Origin: Pseudomonadota bacterium
GTDB lineage: Bacteria > Desulfobacterota > Desulfobulbia > Desulfobulbales > SURF-16
Direction of reading: 5' to 3'
DNA length: 35,094 nt
Assembly: GCA_018897105.1 (NCBI GenBank)
Contig: JAHILF010000082.1
Coordinates: forward strand, 1 to 35,094
Shown: one piece after another, positions 1 to 7,405 of the stretch
How positions within the stretch are numbered: the first letter of the stretch is position 1
How the letters are laid out: the number at the start of each line of letters is the position of its first letter
Notes under the pieces: model-generated
What the model was told of the DNA's origin: nothing
What the model saw: only the letters and a program-made list of their open reading frames with translations
Database searches by the model: none
Translations under genes and position numbers: made by a program

Positions 1-21
1 GAAAAACTGACTACACTCGTC

Positions 22-90
22 GTCACCCCGGCGAAGGCCGGGGTCCAGAATTGTCGTAACTACCTGGATTCCGGCCTTCGCCGGAATGAC
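22..90. repeat. Paired REP-like inverted repeat
   Basis: Two 27-base arms (22-48 and 64-90) are inverted copies of each other with 23 of 27 positions matching. Each arm is itself a small hairpin of the type CCCCGGC-GAAG-GCCGGGG. GTCATTCCGGCGAAGGCCGG-type arms are a well-known dispersed intergenic repeat in many proteobacterial genomes. No gene was found in 1-279. Confidence 0.75.
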
Positions 91-279
91 GAACCTGGGC
101 TCAGGCAACCGGCGAAAAGGCTTAAGTTAATGACATTGGATGATAAATACTAAGAAATTACAAGGCAAATTTGATAGATAATATTATCATAGTTGCTTGG
201 CCCGCCTGTCTGTCCTGCCAGAATGCCGCAGATACAAAAATCCAGGGAATTTTTTTTTGACAAAATTTAAAAAAAATCG

Positions 280-307
280 GGAACCTTTTAGGCAGAGATT
301 ACGTTAT
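280..307 (+). promoter_or_regulatory. Possible ECF-type, autoregulated promoter
   Basis: GGAACC (280-285), a spacer of 16 bases, then CGTTAT (302-307). This resembles the GGAAC...CGT pattern that many ECF sigma factors recognise. It lies just before the ATG at 323 of an ECF sigma gene, so autoregulation is a natural inference. It would leave a very short leader without a Shine-Dalgarno site. A sigma-70-like TTGACA at 257-262 has no convincing -10 partner. Confidence 0.35.
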
Positions 308-322
308 CATATTGATAACCCT

Positions 323-886
323 ATGGAAAAAGTAATCGGCCTCATACAGTATTTTTCCCAGACTTCTGACTTTGAGAAGATCCTGCATCCTTACATTTTG
401 AAACTGCATCGGGTAGCGTTCCGCCTGTGCGGATCAGCCTCGGATGCAGAAGATCTGGTTCAGGATGTCCTGGTCAAGGTTTATCCAAAACGCCAAACTC
501 TGGCCAGCCTGGAAAATCCCGGGCCGTGGCTGGTGAAGGTATTATACCGTACGTTTATCGACCAACGCCGGCGCATGACTAGGTCCCCCTTACATCTTCT
601 ACTGAATAGCCACGATGAAGAAAACAACCCGGTTCTGGATTCGTTACCTTGCTCAAATCGCGGTCCCGAAGAAATTTCGGAAAACAACCAGGTGCGGGAA
701 AAACTGATGAGGGCAATCAATTCTCTCAATCTTGACCAGAAGCATCTCTGCATACTGCATGATGTTGAGGGGTACACGTTAAATGAACTGGAACAAATCC
801 TGGACACTCCGATCGGCACCCTGAAATCCAGACTTCATCGTGCCAGAGCGAGTCTCAGAAAAATATTACAGCATGAAACCTTTTAG
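323..886 (+). CDS. ECF-family RNA polymerase sigma factor
   Basis: A 187-residue sigma-70 family protein of the extracytoplasmic function type. Region 2 is visible near residues 20-70 (LHRVAFRLCGSASDAEDLVQ, then DVLVKVY) and region 4 near 130-185, with the helix-turn-helix around YTLNELEQILDTPIGTLKSR and an RLHRAR segment. It would direct RNA polymerase to a small regulon. The frame is open back to a TTG at 197, but the first 42 codons have no sigma-like sequence and a candidate ECF promoter lies between, so the ATG at 323 is preferred. The next gene, 38 bases downstream, is a zinc-finger anti-sigma factor, which fits a membrane-signalling pair. Confidence 0.88.
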   Translation: MEKVIGLIQYFSQTSDFEKILHPYILKLHRVAFRLCGSASDAEDLVQDVLVKVYPKRQTLASLENPGPWLVKVLYRTFIDQRRRMTRSPLHLLLNSHDEENNPVLDSLPCSNRGPEEISENNQVREKLMRAINSLNLDQKHLCILHDVEGYTLNELEQILDTPIGTLKSRLHRARASLRKILQHETF

Positions 887-924
887 TCAACTCACTCGTT
901 TATATATTTATAAGGTGAATAATT

Positions 925-1599
925 ATGAACTGTAAACAAGCACTGGAATATAGAGACGATTATATTGATGGCTATCTCAGTCAGGATGAGAAAACTGCCG
1001 TCAGAGAGCACCTTGATAATTGTCAGCAATGCCACGCGGCTTTTATGCGTGATGAGGAGATGCTCCAGGCATTGCGTGCGTTGCCGTTTCCTGCGCCGTC
1101 TCCGGGATTTGTCAGCCATTCTATACAGCATGCCAAATCCGCAGGTAGATGGCAGATACCTAAGAGTCTGACTCCTCTTTTAAGTGCCGCCATGGCTGCC
1201 TGTCTCGTTTTATGGCTGGTAACCGGTTTACCCCGCATGAGTGTGCATCCGACCCAGAAGTTGCCCACTGCCCAGGTAATCATAAAAATTAATGAAGAGA
1301 AAATTGTCAATGTGGTGGTCAATGCGCCCCGTGACCTGCTTGATGCACATGTCACCATTGAGTTGCCGGAGCAGCTCGAAATGGTTGGCTTCCCAGGGAT
1401 AAGAGAGATAGAGTGGAGAACCGATCTGCGCAAGGGGAAAAATCTGCTGAGTCTGCCAATTGTTGCGAAACGTACCGGAAATGTTGAGCTGGTAGCGCGC
1501 ATTGACCATGATAATAAAAGCAAGCTGCTGAAACTTGCAATGCAGATACATAACAGTCATGCAAGAGAAAATTTGCATGATGCCAAATATATGGTTTAA
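925..1599 (+). CDS. Membrane anti-sigma factor with zinc-finger (zf-HC2) domain
   Basis: A 224-residue protein. The N-terminal 60 residues carry a ZAS/zf-HC2 anti-sigma motif, H-x3-C-x2-C (HLDNCQQC), with an additional early Cys at residue 3. One membrane segment follows at about residues 85-105 (SAAMAACLVLWLVTG). The remaining ~110 residues would be periplasmic and look beta-rich. Directly after the ECF sigma gene, it very likely holds that sigma factor inactive at the inner membrane until an envelope signal is sensed by the outer domain. That domain has no motif I recognise. The upstream AAGGTG is a suitable ribosome site for the ATG at 925. Confidence 0.85.
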   Translation: MNCKQALEYRDDYIDGYLSQDEKTAVREHLDNCQQCHAAFMRDEEMLQALRALPFPAPSPGFVSHSIQHAKSAGRWQIPKSLTPLLSAAMAACLVLWLVTGLPRMSVHPTQKLPTAQVIIKINEEKIVNVVVNAPRDLLDAHVTIELPEQLEMVGFPGIREIEWRTDLRKGKNLLSLPIVAKRTGNVELVARIDHDNKSKLLKLAMQIHNSHARENLHDAKYMV

Positions 1600-1650
1600 T
1601 AAAACAATCTAATTTTATTAGAATACTTTTTTGGAGCATGAGGTGAGTTG

Positions 1651-2238
1651 ATGAAATATTTATGGGTGAGTTCAGTCTTTATGGCAGGACTGATTTTGAG
1701 CGGAGGTAATGCTTTTGCGCAAAGCGGGAATATACAATACGACAGGGATCAGAATCTGTCCGAGAGCCAACTCCTGCTGGCAGATGCCTCTCTTGACCTT
1801 GACATCACCATGGAGGTTGTTGATGAAGATGTCCAGTCCTCCAAAGATATCACGAATGTTATAGAGTTACCGCTTCGTTCCCGGTACCGGGAAATGGAAA
1901 GGCATCAGGAACAACTGGGCAATGGACCCGGCGAAGGAAAGGGGCAAGGCCCAAACCTTTTTTTGGAAGGGAACCCTGAGTCCCAACAACGTATTAATCG
2001 TCCTGTTGACACCGCTCGTCCTGTTGACACCGCTCGTCCTGTTGATACCGCTCGTCCTGTTGACACCGCTCGTCCTGTTGACACCGCTCGTCCTGTTGAT
2101 ACCGCTCGTCCTGTTGATACCGCTCGTCCTGTTGATACCGCTCGTCCTGTTGACACCTCTCGTCCTGACAGTACCGGATCAGCGGGCAACAGAGATACTA
2201 TAACAGGACCTTCCGACAGCGGTGCCAAGGGTAATTGA
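1651..2238 (+). CDS. Secreted protein with nine RPVDTA hexapeptide repeats
   Basis: A 195-residue protein of unknown function. A clear signal peptide (MKYLWVSSVFMAGLILSGGN, then AFAQS) indicates export. The mature part is acidic near the start, then Gly/Pro-rich, and from about residue 117 has nine perfect or near-perfect RPVDTA repeats followed by a degenerate unit and a Ser/Thr/Gly-rich tail. The repeat is proline-rich and low-complexity, so an extended or disordered spacer in the periplasm or at the surface is likely. It follows the sigma/anti-sigma pair by about 50 bases and is a probable target or partner of that pair. The ATG at 1651 is preferred over an adjacent TTG because AGGTGAG (1641-1647) precedes it. 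Confidence 0.7.
   Translation: MKYLWVSSVFMAGLILSGGNAFAQSGNIQYDRDQNLSESQLLLADASLDLDITMEVVDEDVQSSKDITNVIELPLRSRYREMERHQEQLGNGPGEGKGQGPNLFLEGNPESQQRINRPVDTARPVDTARPVDTARPVDTARPVDTARPVDTARPVDTARPVDTARPVDTSRPDSTGSAGNRDTITGPSDSGAKGN
1999..2160 (+). repeat. 18-bp tandem repeat, nine copies
   Basis: Nine head-to-tail copies of CGTCCTGTTGACACCGCT, each encoding RPVDTA (the last RPVDTS). Copies differ mainly at one synonymous site (GAC in copies 1, 2, 4, 5, 9; GAT in 3, 6, 7, 8), so the array has expanded and possibly partly homogenised while staying in frame. A diverged tenth unit follows at 2161. Confidence 0.95.
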
Positions 2239-2325
2239 CAGCAGAACAGGGATACAAACAAAAAAGGTAACTGATTTATATTGTTAAATAATCATTTCTA
2301 GATCGACGATTAATCAGCATAGCCT

Positions 2326-2357
2326 AAAAGCCCCGGAAAATCCGTGGCTTTTTTTTT
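2326..2357 (+). terminator. Rho-independent terminator
   Basis: Stem AAAAGCC...GGCTTTT extended by CGGA/TCCG with a short A loop, followed by a run of T through 2357. It lies about 90 bases downstream of the RPVDTA-repeat gene and would end the sigma/anti-sigma/repeat-protein transcript. Confidence 0.85.
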
Positions 2358-2470
2358 CGTTTACCTGCCAATCAAACAAATTTCCCGCACGGTGCCCATA
2401 TCTTTTTCCCCCGCCAGTCAAATCAAATGTTTATAATCAGCATTTTAAGGATTGCAAATAGCTTCTGAAA

Positions 2471-2497
2471 TTGGCACAATCGCTAGTGTGATATAAA
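2471..2497 (+). promoter_or_regulatory. Likely sigma-70 promoter with extended -10
   Basis: TTGGCA at 2471-2476 and TATAAA at 2492-2497 with a 15-base spacer. An extended -10 (TG at 2489-2490, one base before the hexamer) compensates for the short spacer. The predicted start lies near 2504, just upstream of the AAGGAAGAGGT ribosome site of the next gene. Confidence 0.45.
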
Positions 2498-2517
2498 CAA
2501 TCTGTCAAGGAAGAGGT

Positions 2518-3816
2518 ATGCAACTCATTAATCATTTGCTGCGCTGGAAAATTTTTCTGCCATTTTTTCTAATTGTCCTGATTCTGCTCAGTCAGGAAGT
2601 ATGCGCTGAGAATCAACCTGAATCGTCCGCTTTTCAAGCCGGGATCACTGCTTTCAAACAAGGAGATTATAACAGTGCTCTGGTTTTTTTTCATGAGGCT
2701 GAATCCTTGGGATTTGAAAAGCCATCATTGTATTACAACATCGGCGTCTGCTGTTATAAATTAGGTCGCTATCAGGAGGCTGAAGAGGCCTTTCGCAAAA
2801 CTGCCGCGTTTCCGCAAATGGCTCCACTGGCATTTTACAATCTGGGCGTTGTCGCAGAAAAACAATCCGACCACGAGAAGGCCCTCTACTGGCTGCACAA
2901 ATCATATGATAATGCCGAGGCTGATGATGTAAATCTGCGGGTGCTGGCCGCCAACGCCCTAGCTCAGATCGAAGGCAAGCCCGCCCCTTCTGACTGGGCC
3001 AGTTATGTATCATTCGGCCTGGGCTATGATGACAATGTAGAACTGCTACCTGATTCGGATTTTCTGCAGGCCAGCAATATGGACGATTGGTTTCTTGATA
3101 TGTATCTTTTTACAAGAAGGTTCTTTACCGGGAATTCATCTTCCTCAGGCTCGTATTTTCAAGCCGGCCTCTCCTATCTGAAATATGCTGAAGTGGGAGA
3201 ATACGATACCGGTACGGTCGACCTGGCATTATTTTACTGGAAACAGGCTGGCAGCTATCAATTAGAGGGGGGCGGCGGTTACTATTACAGCACCATTGAC
3301 GGGCAAAGTTATGAACAGAGCCCGATGATCAGCTTACAGGCAAAACGAACCCTGTGGCCATCAACCAACTTACGTTTCCGTTACCGTCTGAATTACTTCG
3401 ATGTATTGGATTCCGACTACGATTATCTGTCTGGTTGGCGCCACAGAACCATGGCAGAACTTTCCAGAAGGTGGGGAAATTATAACGGTTACCTGGCCTA
3501 TACACTTGAACTCAATGATCGCGATGACGAAGATTACTCCCCAACCAGGCATCTTTTCAGCGCTGGAGTTGATATGAAACCGCTGGACAATATCGGGGTT
3601 AATCTCTATGTCGGCTATCGTTCCAGCCATTATGACATTGCATCCTTTGATGACCGGGAGGAGGAGAGGTTTAACGCTACGCTTAACCTTACCTACTTTC
3701 TGGTTAATGGCTGGGAAATCTCCTGCAAAGTTGAGTACGCCGACAACGAATCTGATGATGATTTATACGACTATACACGCAATGCGGTTACGCTGTATTT
3801 TGCCCGCCTCTTTTGA
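2518..3816 (+). CDS. Exported TPR and outer-membrane beta-barrel protein
   Basis: A 432-residue protein. A signal peptide spans about residues 1-30 (hydrophobic FLPFFLIVLILLS, cleavage near VCAEN). Residues ~37-155 form TPR-like helical pairs (AFKQGDYNSALVFFHEAE, YYNIGVCCYKLGRYQEAEEA, AFYNLGVVAEKQSDHEKAL). From ~160 onward the sequence alternates aromatic and polar residues in short strands with acidic turns (SFGLGYDDNVEL, GGGYYYSTIDG) and ends in Phe (YFARLF), as outer-membrane barrels do. A periplasmic TPR scaffold attached to a barrel suggests secretion or surface assembly of a polymer or protein. The substrate cannot be named. It has its own promoter and a strong ribosome site (AAGGAAGAGGT), separate from the upstream terminator. 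Confidence 0.75.
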   Translation: MQLINHLLRWKIFLPFFLIVLILLSQEVCAENQPESSAFQAGITAFKQGDYNSALVFFHEAESLGFEKPSLYYNIGVCCYKLGRYQEAEEAFRKTAAFPQMAPLAFYNLGVVAEKQSDHEKALYWLHKSYDNAEADDVNLRVLAANALAQIEGKPAPSDWASYVSFGLGYDDNVELLPDSDFLQASNMDDWFLDMYLFTRRFFTGNSSSSGSYFQAGLSYLKYAEVGEYDTGTVDLALFYWKQAGSYQLEGGGGYYYSTIDGQSYEQSPMISLQAKRTLWPSTNLRFRYRLNYFDVLDSDYDYLSGWRHRTMAELSRRWGNYNGYLAYTLELNDRDDEDYSPTRHLFSAGVDMKPLDNIGVNLYVGYRSSHYDIASFDDREEERFNATLNLTYFLVNGWEISCKVEYADNESDDDLYDYTRNAVTLYFARLF

Positions 3817-3857
3817 AAAACAATCTGAGATTTAAGTCTGGTAGAGACTCATCTCCG

Positions 3858-3879
3858 ACTGCCCGTTTCCCAGGGCAGT
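3858..3879 (+). terminator. Weak hairpin after the TPR-barrel gene
   Basis: ACTGCCC (3858-3864) pairs with GGGCAGT (3873-3879) around an 8-base loop, 42 bases after the stop codon of the TPR-barrel gene. No proper T tract follows, so termination is uncertain. No gene was found in 3817-4097. Confidence 0.35.
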
Positions 3880-4097
3880 TCATATTTCATACAACTTTAA
3901 AGCTATTCGACCATCCGCATCAGGCAGAAACTGAGCCCGAGTGAGTCCGTAGCCTGACTGATTGTCGATTACGTCAACCGGCAAAAGAGAAGGAGAATGC
4001 CGGCAATACAGTTCCCTGAAAACCCTGCATGCCAGCCAGGATATCCGTCCGCACTGTTCCACCAGCTCCTCATGACATTAAATAGAAACTCGTAATC

Positions 4098-5555
4098 ATG
4101 ACTTACGGCCCATTGAGAAAAAAAATCCTTATCACCGGCGCCACCGGCTACATCGGCCGAAGACTGCAGATCCGTCTGCTCGAAAATCCCGCCGTTGACC
4201 TGCGTCTGCTGGTCAGAAACCGCAACAAGGTCAACCCGCAGCTTGGTCACGAGATGGAAATTGTCGAGGGCGACACCTTTCAGCAGCAGCAACTTGCCCA
4301 AGCCGTTGCTGGCGTTGATACCACCTACTACCTCATTCATTCCATGGGGGCCGGGGCGGATTTTGAACGGCTTGACCGAACGAGCGCAGAAAATTTCCGG
4401 GATGCCTGCATTGCCGCCGGTGTAAAGCGCATTGTCTATCTTGGCGGCCTCGGAGTAAAGGAATCAGCCAGCAAACATCTGCTCAGCCGCATTGAAACCG
4501 GAGAAATTCTTTCCGCCAGACCAGCTGAGATTCAGACGATCTGGGTCAGGGCCGGGGTCATCATCGGCTCAGGCAGCGCCAGTTTTGAAATTATCCGTAA
4601 CCTGGTGCAGAAACTGCCGCTGATGATAACACCAAGATGGGTCACCACCCAGACCCAACCCATTGCCGTGGATGACGTGCTCTCATATCTTATCGCCAGC
4701 CATGACCTTGATTACCAGGGCAACCTGGTGGTTGACATCGGCTGCGGCCGGATGAAATTCGGGGAGATGCTGAGTGAGGCGGCAGAGGCAATGGGTCTTG
4801 CGCGTTTCATTATTCCGGTGCCGGTTCTCACCCCGAGGTTGTCAGCCTACTGGCTGCTCCTGTTTACCCCGGTTCCTTTCAAAATCGCCGCGGCGCTGGT
4901 TGAAGGACTCAAATCGGAAACCGTCATGCAGAATGACCATGCCGTCCGTTATTTCCCGCAAATCAGACCCATTGCCTACCGAGAGGCAGTTTTACAGGCC
5001 ATCAATGAAATTGAACAGCACCAGGTTCTCAGCCGCTGGTGCGACTCAAGCGGCGGAGCGGTTTGTGACATCACTACTCAGGAAGACATTGCCGCAGCCG
5101 TGCTCCGGGATCAACGGATCTATGATTTCGGTGATATTGCCGGTGAAAAAATATATGCAGCCCTCTGTTCCATCGGCGGGGAATCAGGCTGGTTCACCTA
5201 CAATTTCCTCTGGAAATTAAGGGGACTTATCGACAAATTTTTTGGAGGTTTCGGTCTAAATAGGGGCAGACGTGATCCGACAGATCTGCGGGTTGGGGAT
5301 GCGCTGGATTTCTGGAAGGTCGTTGACCTGAAACCAAATAAACGGCTGCTGCTGCTGGCCCAGATGAAGCTTCCCGGCAAGGCGTGGCTTGAATTTGACC
5401 TTCAGGGTCATACATTGATTCAGACCGCTCATTTTTATCCAAGAGGAATCTGGGGGAGACTGTATTGGTACTCTGTCCTGCCTTTCCACTTTCTGGTCTT
5501 CAGAGACCTGATCAAAAAAATCGTCAACCAAGCCGAAAAAAAAACCTCAACATAG
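4098..5555 (+). CDS. SDR-family NAD(P)-binding oxidoreductase with DUF2867-type C-terminal domain
   Basis: A 485-residue protein. Residues ~9-30 carry the Rossmann nucleotide-binding pattern (ILITGATGYIGRRL, GxxGxxG). The N-terminal ~300 residues resemble atypical short-chain dehydrogenases of the NmrA/YbjT type, with NAD(P) binding and a substrate pocket but no clear YxxxK pair. The C-terminal ~170 residues (FWKVVDLKPNKRLLLLAQMK, AWLEFDLQ, FYPRGIWGRLYWYSVLPFH) match the DUF2867 domain often fused to such proteins. The substrate is unknown. No good ribosome site precedes the ATG at 4098. It is a single-gene unit closed by the terminator at 5570-5609. Confidence 0.85.
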   Translation: MTYGPLRKKILITGATGYIGRRLQIRLLENPAVDLRLLVRNRNKVNPQLGHEMEIVEGDTFQQQQLAQAVAGVDTTYYLIHSMGAGADFERLDRTSAENFRDACIAAGVKRIVYLGGLGVKESASKHLLSRIETGEILSARPAEIQTIWVRAGVIIGSGSASFEIIRNLVQKLPLMITPRWVTTQTQPIAVDDVLSYLIASHDLDYQGNLVVDIGCGRMKFGEMLSEAAEAMGLARFIIPVPVLTPRLSAYWLLLFTPVPFKIAAALVEGLKSETVMQNDHAVRYFPQIRPIAYREAVLQAINEIEQHQVLSRWCDSSGGAVCDITTQEDIAAAVLRDQRIYDFGDIAGEKIYAALCSIGGESGWFTYNFLWKLRGLIDKFFGGFGLNRGRRDPTDLRVGDALDFWKVVDLKPNKRLLLLAQMKLPGKAWLEFDLQGHTLIQTAHFYPRGIWGRLYWYSVLPFHFLVFRDLIKKIVNQAEKKTST

Positions 5556-5569
5556 AGGCATAACAATAA

Positions 5570-5609
5570 AAAAAATGGGCAGTTCCTCAACGACCACTGC
5601 CCATTTTTT
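5570..5609. terminator. Bidirectional terminator
   Basis: AAAAAATGGGCAGT (5570-5583) pairs perfectly with ACTGCCCATTTTTT (5596-5609). The A run on one side and T run on the other let it work on both strands. It lies between the oxidoreductase gene on the plus strand and the chemotaxis remnant on the minus strand, which converge here. Confidence 0.92.
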
Positions 5610-5634
5610 CTAATGGTAACAAATAAACGGCTCT

Positions 5635-6175
5635 TTAAAAAGATGGGGTAAAATCAACGAACTCCTTGTCCGCTTTACTGTTCCTGTTTTCTGTCGCGCA
5701 ACAGCATTTCCCGATGTGGGTGAGTCACCAATAATCGCCTTCCCTGCCCTGCCCTGCGCCTGTTCACTGCCCCCTTCAGCCGGACTCTGGCCGGCATTGG
5801 AACCCTGGCCGGATGCCGCTTCGACCTGAACAGCGCCCTCATTGATATTGTTTATGGCCAGCCTTAACGGCTTGGTAATGAACATGGAAAGAACAAAGGC
5901 CAGGGCAATGCCGACAAGCAGGGTTACTATGCTGATCCCCTCCATGACCAACATAGAATTCCGTCTTGCCCTGAGAACTTCGCCGGACATCCCGTAGGCA
6001 GCAGCATTATTGATATCGTTGAATTCGGCCACACCCTCCTTAGACCCGGCCGCACTCAACTCCACCCCATCTGCCGCTGCTGCAATATCGGCTTGCACCT
6101 GACCATTGTTACAAGCATTAATCAAATTCCTTGCAGCATGAATAAACTTGTCATGCTTTCCAGCACCTTCTCATT
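5635..6175 (-). pseudogene. Remnant of a methyl-accepting chemotaxis protein
   Basis: An open frame without a clear start (preceded by a stop near 6175) encodes the end of a periplasmic sensor domain, a membrane segment (ISIVTLLVGIALAFVLSMFI), a HAMP linker (TKPLRLAINNINEGAVQVEA) and the beginning of the signalling helix (ASGQGSNAGQSPAEGGSEQA). The highly conserved cytoplasmic signalling hairpin, normally about 200-250 residues, is absent. The original frame runs on to 5610 as nonsense. Shifted by one base, the same DNA reads KADKEFVDFTPSF and stops at 5635, which looks like a genuine MCP C-terminal tail. This implies an internal deletion joining HAMP to the tail out of frame. A normal MCP exceeds 500 residues. 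Confidence 0.75.
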
Positions 6176-6208
6176 AAGTTACACTGCGACTCCTCCATTC
6201 ACCCCTGC

Positions 6209-6604
6209 TTAGAATGGCGCTGACATCTCGTTTTTTGCCAGCGGCAGGGGCAGTTTGGCCGCTTTCTTTTTAATATTGATGACTTCCGATACTGCGTCGA
6301 CAATAATGCCAACCTCGGAAACCACCCCCTTAGATGCTTGCATTTCAACAACCATGATGCAGGTTTTCTCCGTGTAACCAGCGCTTTCCATATTCCATTT
6401 CTGCCGGATATCCACCACAGGAATGAACTTACCCCGGTAGTTGATTACCCCTTCCATTGAGACCGGAAGCCCTGGCACGGAAATAATCGACATCAGGTCA
6501 GTAACCTCTTTAACCTTAACAATACCGAAACCATGAGTTTCACAGCCATGACTGAAAGCCAGATATTTTCCTTGACCAACGGTTCTTTTCTGCTGTTTTT
6601 CCAT
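6209..6604 (-). CDS. CheW-like coupling protein, C-terminally shortened
   Basis: A 131-residue protein with the CheW fold: YLAFSHGCETHGFGIVKVKE, VPGLPVSMEGVINYRGKFIP, VVDIRQKW and VGIIVDAVSEVINI are all characteristic. CheW links chemoreceptors to the CheA kinase. The start at 6604 is set by an excellent ribosome site (GAGGAGG). After VINIK the sequence changes to KKAAKLPLPLAKNEMSAPF and stops, about 30 residues before the usual end, so the last beta strands are missing. With the gutted MCP just downstream, this suggests the cluster is decaying and CheW may be inactive. Confidence 0.8.
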   Translation of the reverse strand: MEKQQKRTVGQGKYLAFSHGCETHGFGIVKVKEVTDLMSIISVPGLPVSMEGVINYRGKFIPVVDIRQKWNMESAGYTEKTCIMVVEMQASKGVVSEVGIIVDAVSEVINIKKKAAKLPLPLAKNEMSAPF

Positions 6605-6632
6605 AAGGCCCTCCTCAGTGGGCAGCAAATTT

Positions 6633-7088
6633 TCAGAAATGCCTGTCAACGCCCATCTTACCCTGCTGCGGCAAAGTTCCGGTCATGCCGGCATGTTGTC
6701 GTTTTACGGCAATCATCTTAATAGTGAGCATAATCTGCATCGGCAGAACCGGTTTTTTCAGGGAAGCATCAATATCCGGCCTGATGACTTTATTCATCAA
6801 GTCAATATTACCGAATCCGGAAACCATCAACACAGACACAGCGGGAAAATACTGATGCAGCCAACGGACAAGATCAACACCCTGCATGTTGGTCATGAAA
6901 AATTCCACCACAACCAGATCAAAGGGTTGCCCGTCAGACTCAGCGGCCAGCACCATGCTTTTTGCCGTATTTGCGTCATGGGTGGCGAAGACCTCAAATC
7001 CTTCACGTTTGAGATGACGTTCAACAGAATGGCTGAAAACCTCATTGTCATCTACGATCAACACCTTGTTAATATGGGTATGAATCAT
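6633..7088 (-). CDS. Stand-alone receiver-domain protein with Glu at the phosphorylation site
   Basis: A 151-residue single-domain response regulator. The acidic pair (IVDDNE, residues 11-16), Ser of MVSGFG and Lys of LKKPV are in the expected places. At the phospho-acceptor position the sequence is FDLVVVEFFM: Glu62 (codon at 6903-6905) replaces Asp. Receivers with this change are often unable to be phosphorylated and sometimes mimic the active form. It heads the small minus-strand cluster with CheW and the MCP remnant; 28 bases separate it from CheW. AGAGGAT precedes the ATG. The C-terminal 20 residues (HAGMTGTLPQQGKMGVDRHF) do not look like a domain. Confidence 0.85.
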   Translation of the reverse strand: MIHTHINKVLIVDDNEVFSHSVERHLKREGFEVFATHDANTAKSMVLAAESDGQPFDLVVVEFFMTNMQGVDLVRWLHQYFPAVSVLMVSGFGNIDLMNKVIRPDIDASLKKPVLPMQIMLTIKMIAVKRQHAGMTGTLPQQGKMGVDRHF

Positions 7089-7396
7089 TATATCCTCTTG
7101 AAAACGTCAAAATCGTCCCCGACCAGATCTATGGACCCAGACCCAGGCGGAAACCTTGCATCTTCTGGAAACTATTGCAATGCAGCTGCCAATAGCGACG
7201 AGCAAGGAAAAAGAAAACTAATCAGCTGGAATGATAGAGTTTTTTTACAAGCAAGAGGAACAACCGTTAGGGGAACTGCGACATAAATATCACAACCCGT
7301 GGGGATTGAACAGATGGGGGGGAGTTCCCCGTATGGTTAACAGCTCATTTTTTCAGGAATAATTTGTAAAAGACATTTAAGTCACCTCTCCGCGAC
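7089..7396. other. Intergenic stretch, 308 bases
   Basis: No supported gene on either strand. It must contain the promoter of the receiver/CheW/MCP cluster, but no convincing -35/-10 pair was found. The right end holds a terminator-like hairpin for the NtrC-type gene. Confidence 0.6.
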
Positions 7397-7405
7397 CTAA
7401 ATGTC
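7372..7405 (-). terminator. Terminator of the histidine kinase/NtrC operon
   Basis: GACATTTAAGTC (7372-7383) and GACCTAAATGTC (7394-7405) form a 12-pair stem with one mismatch. It overlaps the stop codon of the NtrC-type regulator on the minus strand. TTTTACAAATT follows on that strand. Confidence 0.65.

Noticed and set aside
22-90. CRISPR-like repeats
   Set aside because: Only two inverted arms with a 15-base centre; no regular direct repeats or spacers.
2471-2490. Sigma-54 promoter beginning TTGGCAC
   Set aside because: The -24 half looks right but no TTGCA/T half follows at the required spacing; a sigma-70 extended -10 fits better.
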